Assembly (NCBI GenBank): GCA_031279495.1
Contig: JAITIJ010000038.1
Coordinates: 1 to 23,333 of the forward strand
DNA: 23,333 bases
Source: Holosporales bacterium
Lineage (GTDB): Bacteria > Pseudomonadota > Alphaproteobacteria > UBA3830 > JAIRMZ01
Direction of reading: 5' to 3'
The position numbers and the translations under genes were made by a program. The notes below the pieces were generated by a model, which made no database searches, had not been told where the DNA came from, and saw nothing but the letters and a program-made list of their open reading frames with translations. Positions within the stretch are counted from its first letter, which is position 1. Every line of letters begins with the position of its first letter. Positions 1 through 6,088 of the stretch are shown one piece after another.

Positions 1-61
1 TGGATTCGAACCAGGGCTGCCCGGTCCAGAGCCGAGAGTTCTACCGCTAAACTATCCCCCA
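1..61 (-). tRNA. tRNA-Gln(CUG), 3' end outside window
   Basis: Read on the minus strand from 61 downward, the sequence starts T-GGGGGA and has a D-arm (TTTAGCGGTAGAAC). The anticodon stem is CTCGG/CCGGG, enclosing the loop CTCTGGA with anticodon CUG. It continues into the T-arm with TTCGAATCC. The 3' half of the acceptor and the end of the T-arm lie beyond base 1. The glutamine identity rests on the anticodon and the U1-containing acceptor start typical of tRNA-Gln. Confidence 0.9.
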
Positions 62-72
62 ACAGCTTTCTC

Positions 73-100
73 ATGCTACACATTTCCCAGGGATCTTCAA
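73..100 (-). promoter_or_regulatory. Candidate promoter of tRNA-Gln
   Basis: On the minus strand, TTGAAG (100-95) and TAGCAT (78-73) are separated by 16 bases. They place a start a few bases before the tRNA 5' end at 61. The match to a sigma-70 promoter and the position are good; no transcript data support it. Confidence 0.5.
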
Positions 101-122
101 GATTCGTCTGCAGCCTTTCTTC

Positions 123-152
123 TTGACAAATCGCTTAGTTCATAGGCAGACT
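123..152 (+). promoter_or_regulatory. Candidate promoter of tRNA-Ser
   Basis: A perfect -35 hexamer TTGACA lies at 123-128. The -10 is weak (CAGACT at 147-152, 18-base spacer). The distance to the mature tRNA 5' end at 167 fits a short leader. The -35 is convincing and the -10 is not. Confidence 0.35.
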
Positions 153-166
153 GCTGCGTATTTAGT

Positions 167-259
167 GGAGGGATGGCTGAGAGGCTGAAGGCAGCGGTTT
201 GCTAAACCGCCATACGGCGTTAAGCTGTATCAAGGGTTCGAATCCCTTTCCCTCCGCCA
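167..259 (+). tRNA. tRNA-Ser(GCU)
   Basis: This is a class II tRNA with acceptor stem GGAGGGA/TCCCTCC. The anticodon stem GCGGT/ACCGC encloses TTGCTAA, with anticodon GCU at 201-203. A long variable arm (about 212-230) and a T-loop with GGTTCGAATCCC follow. The CCA end is encoded (257-259). All arms are intact. Confidence 0.96.
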
Positions 260-891
260 GATATGTTTTCTTTAGTATACTCCGCGGGTTGGTGGAAATG
301 TATAGAAACCGTTGAAATACGAGGCCTTAAGGAATTCCACCCGTTAAATGACCTTGACGTAAAAATCTCTTATAAAGACTAAATCTTGATTGATTCATGC
401 ACAAGAAATCGCGCTCTTGCGCTGGATGCTATTTAAATAGGTGGAATTTAGGTTTTTGTTTAATATAGCGAAATATTCGTCGTGCTTGTTCTTTCCTGCT
501 AACGACGCAACCTCTGTCCGTTTAAGGATCTACTGCGTATTTGCCGTTGTATAATGCACCCGGTCGGAACGATTATTTCCGGCCACATCAGCGACAAATA
601 TGGACATAAAACACCCATGATGGTCTCACTTTTTAAATGGAGCTGGCAACATGCGACATAGGCGTATTGCCATGACTCTTTAGGAAGCGTTTCTTCCCTT
701 CTTCTGATTGTTTTAAGAATGGCGCAAGGAACTGCCGGCGGCGGAGAATCTGACAACATAACTCTTTTAATAAAAAAACAAGAAGTCCTTTATTACGGCG
801 CGTCTCATCGATCCTTACTCTAGCATAAGACAACACTGTACCGCTTCTGTACACAAGAGAGATCTAGTCCGGACCTCTCCGCCAAGATGCA
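260..891. other. Non-coding stretch of about 630 bases
   Basis: I find no convincing gene. The short open frames on the minus strand (499-759 and 633-854) have no ribosome binding site, no family resemblance and an irregular composition. A tRNA-like remnant sits at 284-344 and is listed separately. The rest looks like decayed sequence. Confidence 0.6.
284..344 (+). pseudogene. Possible degenerate tRNA-Leu-like sequence
   Basis: A 6-bp terminal stem GCGGGT (284-289) / ACCCGT (339-344) encloses TGGTGGAAATGTATAGA. That segment resembles the D-arm start of leucine tRNAs; the intact tRNA-Leu in this window has TGGCGGAATGGTAGA. No proper anticodon arm or T-arm remains, so it cannot be a working tRNA. 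It may be a tRNA remnant or a chance hairpin. Confidence 0.3.
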
Positions 892-1455
892 CTATGATCT
901 ACGTCCGCGGCGATAGTACTTATATCCCACCCAAAGAATGCAACAGATTACCGCGATTCCGAGAAAAATCATCTTTTGATACCGCTCAAAGTTATCGACA
1001 ACACGTTGAATGACGTTGGCGAAGACATAGCCGGCTCCTGAAATGCTAACAGCCCATATGATTGCCGCTGGAACATTCAAACTAGAGAACTTTTTGGGGC
1101 TAATACCTGCTGTTCCGATCGCAAGAGGGCTTATATTGCGAATACCATAGACAAATCGGAAGGTAAAAATAAAAAACGTATCATATTTATGCAAAAATCG
1201 AAAAGCTATGTCGGCTTTGGCGCGCAATTTCGGATATCTTTCTAATATACGTTGTCCGTAAAAACGCCCGACAAAGAAAATACCTTGTTCGGTAATCATT
1301 GTGCCTAAAAATGCCGTTAAAATGACACACGGAAGAGACAGCAACTGCTGATGCGCCAGGAACCCTGCTGTTAACAGAGCAACCTCTCCCTCTATACACG
1401 CGAACCCGAACACAGCGTAATAACCGTATGTACGTATGATTTCTTCGAAAGACAA
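892..1455 (-). CDS. DedA family (SNARE-associated/VTT domain) membrane protein
   Basis: This is an integral membrane protein of the DedA superfamily, whose members are linked to polyprenyl- or phospholipid transport and membrane homeostasis. The family features visible are the conserved early acidic segment (FACIEGE), FFVGRFYGQRI, and FRFVYGIRNISPLAIG, which matches the family's F-R-[FY]-x-P-G-x-R pattern. Hydrophobic helices are spread over the length and the tail is basic (YKYYRRGRRS). The open frame extends to an ATG at 1521, but that adds 22 polar residues atypical of the family and lacks a Shine-Dalgarno site. I chose the TTG at 1455, which has GAGG six bases upstream and gives 187 residues. 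It is divergent from dapF. The exact substrate is unknown, and the P of the usual P-G-x-R is Y here. Confidence 0.85.
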   Translation of the reverse strand: MSFEEIIRTYGYYAVFGFACIEGEVALLTAGFLAHQQLLSLPCVILTAFLGTMITEQGIFFVGRFYGQRILERYPKLRAKADIAFRFLHKYDTFFIFTFRFVYGIRNISPLAIGTAGISPKKFSSLNVPAAIIWAVSISGAGYVFANVIQRVVDNFERYQKMIFLGIAVICCILWVGYKYYRRGRRS

Positions 1456-1542
1456 TAAGTACCTCGTCTTTTGATTATAAGAATACCGATCTATGCGCCA
1501 AGCACAAGAAGGGGTAAACATGACAGAAAGTCAGGAGTGCCT

Positions 1543-2346
1543 ATGGTTCATTTCTATAAAATGCAAGCTCTGGGCAATGATTTCGTCGCGCTTGTGGATG
1601 TGATACCCTCTACGGAGCAAATTTGCACTCTTGCCGACAGACATTACGGTATTGGGGCTGACCAGGTCTTGTGCCTTTCTTTTACCAAGGAAAAGCCTCC
1701 TTCTATTATCTTTTTTAATGCAGATGGTAGTCAGGCTGAGATGTGCGGCAACGGGCTAAGGTGTGCTGGTCTTTTGCTCCAGCGTTTGACAGCAAGGTCG
1801 AAACACATACTGCACACGGTGACACGTTCTCATACTGTTGAGATTTTAGAGACGCAAACGGTACGTGTAAGTATGGGGGCGGTGACTCTTCTACCTTCTA
1901 TTGCTCCAGAGACGCTTTTTGGCAAAACCTTGGCGCAAGATAATATGCGTTCTTTTGTTCTGGATTATGGCCTTGTTGATGTTGGCAACCCCCATTTAGT
2001 GTTCTTTTTACGCGTTTCAGATGTTCTTGCAATGGCGATGCGCTTTGGCGCTCTTTTCGAAACTTTAGAGATTTTCCCAAAACGAACAAACGTTGGATTT
2101 GCTCATCGTCCTGATACGCGAATCTCCTCCATAACGCTTGCCGTATGGGAACGCGGTGCTGGCTTAACAGAAGCTTGTGGAAGTGGAGCGACTGCTGCTG
2201 CGGCCTTGGGTCATCATCTTTATGCGCTCTCTTGGCCTATTTGTGTGAGGCAAAAAGGAGGAAATCTTTCTATAGACATGGAAAACGGAGAATATACTCA
2301 GACAGGCTCTGCCCATTTTATGTTCGAAGGGGATATATCGCTTTGA
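1543..2346 (+). CDS. dapF: Diaminopimelate epimerase
   Basis: DapF interconverts LL- and meso-diaminopimelate (cytoplasmic), the last step before peptidoglycan cross-linker or lysine. The start at 1543 has AGGAG at 1533-1537 and gives the typical N-terminus MVHFYKMQALGNDF; the longer frame from 1471 adds 24 residues with no family match. Both catalytic cysteines are visible: Cys68 in MCGNGLRC and Cys212 in ACGSGATAAA. NVGFAH and WERGAGLTEACG are further family motifs. The length of 267 residues is normal. It works in the same pathway as dapA at 18556. No terminator follows directly. Confidence 0.97.
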   Translation: MVHFYKMQALGNDFVALVDVIPSTEQICTLADRHYGIGADQVLCLSFTKEKPPSIIFFNADGSQAEMCGNGLRCAGLLLQRLTARSKHILHTVTRSHTVEILETQTVRVSMGAVTLLPSIAPETLFGKTLAQDNMRSFVLDYGLVDVGNPHLVFFLRVSDVLAMAMRFGALFETLEIFPKRTNVGFAHRPDTRISSITLAVWERGAGLTEACGSGATAAAALGHHLYALSWPICVRQKGGNLSIDMENGEYTQTGSAHFMFEGDISL

Positions 2347-2432
2347 AAAAGTCCTAGCAAAGAGAGTGTTGATCCGAACGATAGAGAAGGCGGAGGTGGG
2401 TTAGAAATGTTTTTGAGTGCGAATCAAATACG

Positions 2433-2457
2433 AGAAGACCTTGAGAATAGGTCTTCT
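2433..2457. repeat. Perfect 9-bp inverted repeat
   Basis: AGAAGACCT (2433-2441) and AGGTCTTCT (2449-2457) flank a 7-base loop. It is not followed by a T-run, so a simple Rho-independent terminator for dapF is doubtful. Confidence 0.7.
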
Positions 2458-2589
2458 GCGGAATCGAGTGGCGTTGAAGGACTTTGCCTCCATGTCTCTA
2501 TCGCAATCTTACAGAGGATAGGGAATCAAACCTTCCTTCTCTTGTTTCTTTCTTGCTTGCTTTTTGCAAGAAGAGGATTCTTTTTCTTA

Positions 2590-2627
2590 CGAATCTTCAA
2601 TTCTATAAAGTTATAGAAGAAGATTCG
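2590..2627. repeat. Long hairpin, 9 bp + 7 bp
   Basis: CGAATCTTC (2590-2598) pairs with GAAGATTCG (2619-2627). After a two-base bulge (AA), TTCTATA (2601-2607) pairs with TATAGAA (2612-2618) around the loop AAGT. All 16 pairs are Watson-Crick. There is no T-run on either side. Confidence 0.8.
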
Positions 2628-2733
2628 CCTTCAGTTCTTGTCGCAAGGCCCTTTCAAGGGAACTCTCGAAGTTCCTTCATGCGCTCTTAATTGAGAAAAA
2701 GATCTTTTCGCGAGAAATATTCTTAAGTACTAC

Positions 2734-2797
2734 TTGTCAGATTAGTTAAATATCGTATAAGAAATTATTTGATAAAATTAGAAAACAATACTATATC
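2734..2797 (+). promoter_or_regulatory. Promoter region of the 2821 gene
   Basis: Two overlapping sigma-70-like promoters can be read: TTGTCA-16-TATAAG (2734-2761) and TTGATA-17-TATATC (2769-2797). The surrounding sequence is strongly AT-rich. The upstream one leaves room for a leader before the Shine-Dalgarno site at 2811-2816. Confidence 0.55.
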
Positions 2798-2820
2798 ATT
2801 ATAAAAACAAAGAGGACAAT

Positions 2821-3798
2821 ATGTTGATCACAAGAAAAAAGCTGCAATATCTGTTTGGAGGAGTCCTTTGCCTCATGACTTGCGAAAATGTTATGTCAAT
2901 GCCTCCTAGTGAAAAATCTGAAGAGAATTTAGGGGAAAGGCATTATCCGGTCCCATCCTTCCGGGTTCCTATTTTAGTCAATCCATCTCCGCCGCCCCAT
3001 GAGCAACAGCCGCGCAATCGGTTTGATGGCATATATACTGTTGTTAAGCATAGAACTGCAAGAAAGTGGAATGAAGTCCAAATGTCTTCAGTAGGAGAAG
3101 CGACTCCTGAAGAAGGACTGATAGATTGGAGTCACTACCCGTTCCATGACCCAAGAGTTCTGCAAGAGGAAGTTGCGTTATTAAGCGCATTCCAAGTGGT
3201 ATGCGCATCGAAACCAGAGACAAACCGCAGAGCTCTTGTCTATCAGGAGGCTAGAAGCGCAATATCTCGATCGAGCCTCATCTCTTTTATACGTTTTCAT
3301 TCAAATGGGAAAATTAATCATCACGAAGTGCAACTCTTTTCTGGTAGAAATGCACAACCTGGCCCTAGCCCCTTAGACATTTTCTGCATAGACAGACCTC
3401 CCACTAGTTTTGGTGTTGATACGTGTCTAGAGATTCTGTTTCCCAATGTCATGGTTTGTCCATGCGCTTACTACCTGCGCCCTGCTCCTGGACAACCTCC
3501 CACTCCCTCCATGACAAGCTGGATCTTTCAAATGTATAATTCGGCAACGGGAAGATGGATAACGTTTGGCGAACAGCGTAATGAATTCACGCTTCTAGGA
3601 AAGTTTTACACTGTGGACGCGGATATATATTCTTTTCGCATGAGGTTTTGTCCAACAAATGGTCCTCTAGCAGCAGTTTATAAAATAGAAATTTTTGGGA
3701 ATATACGCATGACTCGCTTTCCGGAAACACCAGAAACCTCACTAAGTCATTTGGGGGAAGAAGAATTTGATCCCTGGGGTATATCCGAAGTTGAATAG
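2821..3798 (+). CDS. Secreted protein with discoidin (F5/8 type C)-like domain
   Basis: The 325-residue product starts with a signal peptide (basic MLITRKKLQY, then a hydrophobic core, likely cut near VMS-M at residues 26-27). A proline-rich stretch (about 43-65) follows. Residues about 165-296 resemble the F5/8 type C-like galactose-binding fold used by many eukaryotic proteins. The pattern runs VMVCPCAYYLR (210-220), TSWIFQMYNSATGRWITF (232-249), then a YSFRMRF strand and the closing IEIFGNI (289-295). The tail is acidic. AGAGGA at 2811-2816 supports the start. It is convergent with 4215-5324. Export to a host or envelope compartment and a binding role are inferences. The domain call is by pattern only and I know no named homologue. 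Confidence 0.75.
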   Translation: MLITRKKLQYLFGGVLCLMTCENVMSMPPSEKSEENLGERHYPVPSFRVPILVNPSPPPHEQQPRNRFDGIYTVVKHRTARKWNEVQMSSVGEATPEEGLIDWSHYPFHDPRVLQEEVALLSAFQVVCASKPETNRRALVYQEARSAISRSSLISFIRFHSNGKINHHEVQLFSGRNAQPGPSPLDIFCIDRPPTSFGVDTCLEILFPNVMVCPCAYYLRPAPGQPPTPSMTSWIFQMYNSATGRWITFGEQRNEFTLLGKFYTVDADIYSFRMRFCPTNGPLAAVYKIEIFGNIRMTRFPETPETSLSHLGEEEFDPWGISEVE

Positions 3799-3845
3799 CT
3801 ATAACCTGGTTTCTGCGAAAGTAGATTGGAAAGAATGAAAGCATA

Positions 3846-3900
3846 AGGAGAGGGAAAGATTGCCATCTCAAGACAAGATTTGGCATGAGAGCCCTCTCTT
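3846..3900. terminator. Hairpin between convergent genes
   Basis: AGGAGAGGG (3846-3854) pairs with CCCTCTCTT (3892-3900), nine pairs with one G-T. An inner stem TGCCA/TGGCA (3861-3865 / 3881-3885) adds to it. The position just after the 3798 stop suits a two-way transcription end, but there is no T-run, so this is tentative. Confidence 0.35.
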
Positions 3901-3994
3901 CTAATCGCAAAACCCGGCGATCCTTTGATCGCTCTTGTTGTTTGCTCCCAGTTAATTTGATCTTGCCTGATTCCTAATCAGGATTTCCTGTCCA

Positions 3995-4186
3995 TCAAGA
4001 TGATGCACAACCGTCTTTATCACAACCACCGCAAGAAGAGCCAAATTCGAATTCATGCGCATTTTTCAGACACAATCTCCCAAAGCACCAGAGACTGCAG
4101 AGACAATACCGACGGCTTTCGTTGAGATATTACTCCTAAAAGACCAGCATAAAAAGGCAGAAAACAGAACCCAAAGCAGAAACCAT
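3995..4186 (-). pseudogene. Possible remnant of a small secreted cysteine-rich peptide
   Basis: On the minus strand, an ATG at 4186 begins a hydrophobic leader (MVSALGSVFCLFMLVF) that stops at TAG. The same frame, after two stops, ends with EFGSSCGGCDKDGCASS before a TGA at 3995. A neighbouring frame gives the plausible middle part STKAVGIVSAVSGALGDC. Two frameshifts would join leader, middle and cysteine-rich tail. It follows the 4215-5324 gene on the same strand. The reconstruction is speculative. Confidence 0.25.
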
Positions 4187-4214
4187 GACGATGTTTTCCG
4201 TATGTTCTTCTTTC

Positions 4215-5324
4215 TTATTGTTGAGGTCTATCTCCTATTTCATGCAGGATAAAATCCGCCACTTCAGGGGGAACGTTGCCTCGGAATCTTGGCAGAGCGA
4301 AAACTGCTTCCCAGACCTCACGGAAAGTTCTTGCGCGCTGTATGCCAGAGGTTCCGTCAAAGAACATTTGATAGAACACTTCTGCGTCTTGAGGCCCCAA
4401 AAGCGCATAAATGCCGTAATGGCAAGAATGGGGCACAACACCTACGCTTCCTGGATACCAATAGAGACCACTACCAACGAGATGACTTTCTCCTGAAGGA
4501 ACGATGCTGTGTACATGTAAGTTACAAGGAGACGCGTTTCCGGCCGCGTGAAGAACAACATGCTGCTCAGATCCTCCCACCAATTTTGCTGGAGGCAGTC
4601 GCTGCAAGGAAGGTCCGAGCAACGAACGAACATAGCATTTGATCTGTCCTGAGCGTTCTCCATGGTTTTCCATCACATATTGCGGTCTAAACAACATCTC
4701 TGTGTACGCGCCCGGAATCTGTTGTCCTATGCGCATTCCTTTAGGAAGGGAAAAATCTTTCTTAGCAACTGTGCCAGGCTTAGAAAAAGGATTTGTTTGA
4801 ATGACGAAATAGAGAGATACGGGACCCGGCTTATGAACACGATCGTGGCCAATTGCAATGATACGCATCTGCTCATTAAGCGAATCCTCTGCGATCAAGA
4901 GTCGTGCCGCATCGTACACTATAAACGCCGGATAACGCGCAGGGGCACAACTGCAGAATCGCCCATGGTAGGGATGAAAGCAGGGAACCTTGGGAACTCC
5001 TGCCTCTAAAGGTATAGGGTGAAACCCGCCTTGATAAAACCCAAAGCGATGAAAAGGAAAGAGCTTATTATCTTCGGTGCTATATAATTCGTCCCTTTTT
5101 TCATCAACCAAGCCTTGCGCGTGCAAATCTCTCAGAGGTACGGCTCTGACATCATTAAGCGTTCTTTCTGGACCCAATCCAAATACGGCATCTAAAAATG
5201 GATGAGAACTAGGCCTCATTGCATGAGTTTGTGTATGCATTAGCACTAGCACGCAAATCGCTAAGCAGTCGAGTTTTGCGATATTTCCTCGTTTACTTAC
5301 ATGTTTTTGTTTAAAGAATGGCAT
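4215..5324 (-). CDS. Secreted protein of unknown function (369 residues)
   Basis: I do not recognise a family. The N-terminus is basic (MPFFKQKHVSKRGNIAK), followed by a hydrophobic stretch (LAICVLVLMH). A likely signal-peptidase site is THA-M at 35-36, so export is probable. The mature part is soluble-looking, with proline- and glycine-rich segments and several cysteines (CFHPYHGRFCSC, then single ones). The C-terminus is acidic and helical (VPPEVADFILHEIGDRPQQ). No ribosome binding site precedes the ATG; translation might begin at another codon nearby. The mature start M-R-P-S resembles those of the secreted proteins at 2821 and 14728. It is convergent with the 2821 gene. Confidence 0.75.
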   Translation of the reverse strand: MPFFKQKHVSKRGNIAKLDCLAICVLVLMHTQTHAMRPSSHPFLDAVFGLGPERTLNDVRAVPLRDLHAQGLVDEKRDELYSTEDNKLFPFHRFGFYQGGFHPIPLEAGVPKVPCFHPYHGRFCSCAPARYPAFIVYDAARLLIAEDSLNEQMRIIAIGHDRVHKPGPVSLYFVIQTNPFSKPGTVAKKDFSLPKGMRIGQQIPGAYTEMLFRPQYVMENHGERSGQIKCYVRSLLGPSLQRLPPAKLVGGSEQHVVLHAAGNASPCNLHVHSIVPSGESHLVGSGLYWYPGSVGVVPHSCHYGIYALLGPQDAEVFYQMFFDGTSGIQRARTFREVWEAVFALPRFRGNVPPEVADFILHEIGDRPQQ

Positions 5325-5388
5325 AAGTTATAATGTAACGACAAAAAGTAAAGAAAAGTTTAATGTATGTTGGTATGATTTTACGGTT

Positions 5389-5410
5389 TGTAGTATCGAT
5401 AGATACTACA
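5389..5410. promoter_or_regulatory. Perfect 9-bp dyad, possible operator
   Basis: TGTAGTATC (5389-5397) and GATACTACA (5402-5410) are exact inverted copies around the 4-base centre GATA. The site lies about 65-85 bases upstream of the 5324 start in an AT-rich region. The size and symmetry suit a dimeric regulator; no regulator is identified. Confidence 0.4.
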
Positions 5411-5669
5411 GAAATACTATATAAACGCTCGCACGAACAATGTTGATTCGCAAATTAGAGAAAAAAATAATGTTAAAAGATAGAAATGAAAAGCGGTATC
5501 GCTAAAAGAATACCCAGCTCAGAAGGGGTGAGAGAGATGAATCTGAACAGGAAGAGATGAATCGGAAGACAGAAGAAAAGGTTGCTCAACCCATTCAGAA
5601 AAAACTTAGCTATCAGTCTTCAGTTTGGTGGGATTGGTCTTCGCTCTTTCCAACCTTGTATCTCTTCAT

Positions 5670-5900
5670 TTATCTTTTCGCAGAAGGTTTGCCTGCCTTT
5701 CCCATTGATTTTTGCACCATCTGCCTTCGATACGTTCTTCTTGCCGGAGAACAAGGCACACGCAACCCTTTTACGTAGTAATCGACAACATCCATGCGAA
5801 CCTCTGCCGGATCTCCTGAAGGGAGCATTCTGCCTTTATCCAATACTCGTTGTACTATTTTGCCATCCTGCGGAGTCAACATAATTGTTTCTATAAGCAT
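5670..5900 (-). CDS. Doubtful small ORF, possibly an adaptor (HlyD-like) fragment
   Basis: The frame is open up to 6038; I start at the ATG at 5900 because the residues upstream look random. The segment LTPQDGKIVQRVLDKG, then LPSGDPAEVRMDVVDYYV, recalls the lipoyl-like half of HlyD/YbhG-type adaptors. Those usually read P-x-D-G-x-V, then G-x-x-L-x-x-G, then a V-D-L-x-D-x-Y segment. The tail is very basic (AGKPSAKR) and unlike an adaptor. No Shine-Dalgarno site is seen. It could be a gene fragment or noise. Confidence 0.25.
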   Translation of the reverse strand: MLIETIMLTPQDGKIVQRVLDKGRMLPSGDPAEVRMDVVDYYVKGLRVPCSPARRTYRRQMVQKSMGKAGKPSAKR

Positions 5901-6088
5901 AATGTAAAATGAGTAAAGTGGGAATGGCTTCTTTCTTGTCTTACCAGTATGAACAATGCGAGTAGCAGATTCATATCTTATGTCGAAAGAATCGATGTAA
6001 TGCAGCGCGATTGTCTCGAAGAACTTGCCCATCATCAATTTGCATTGCCATCTGGTTGCGACGCTAAAACAAGACCGACTTGCACGCG

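Larger units (their letters stand above)
2347..2820. other. Non-coding stretch rich in perfect hairpins
   Basis: No gene is supported; short frames at 2407-2616 and 2484-2690 look accidental. Several perfect inverted repeats are present: 2433-2457 (9-bp stem), 2556-2570 (CTTGC/GCAAG) and 2590-2627 (9 bp plus 7 bp). Smaller ones lie at about 2650-2680. None is followed by a clear T-run. The last 90 bases are very AT-rich and hold the promoter of the next gene. Confidence 0.6.
3799..4214. other. Convergent intergenic stretch with hairpins and a possible peptide remnant
   Basis: It lies between the 3' ends of two secreted-protein genes. Inverted repeats occur at 3846-3900 (listed separately), at about 3918-3933 (GCGATC-CTTT-GATCGC) and at about 3967-3983 (CCTGATT-CCT-AATCAGG). 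On the minus strand 4186-3995 holds what may be a decayed small gene, listed separately. No intact gene is supported. Confidence 0.55.
5325..6088. other. Stretch of about 760 bases without a secure gene
   Basis: The part next to 5324 is AT-rich and should hold the promoter of the minus-strand gene. A 9-bp dyad lies at 5389-5410 (listed). Plus-strand frames at 5557-5778 and 5582-5884 look accidental. On the minus strand 5900-5670 is a doubtful small ORF (listed). The remainder up to the hppA stop shows nothing I can name. Confidence 0.5.

Noticed and set aside
2407..2690. Two overlapping plus-strand ORFs with a hydrophobic stretch
   Set aside because: No ribosome binding site, no family features, and they run through the hairpin-rich non-coding stretch.
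4235..4642. Several ORFs overlapping the 4215-5324 gene in other frames
   Set aside because: They are shadows of a longer, better-composed minus-strand gene with a signal peptide.
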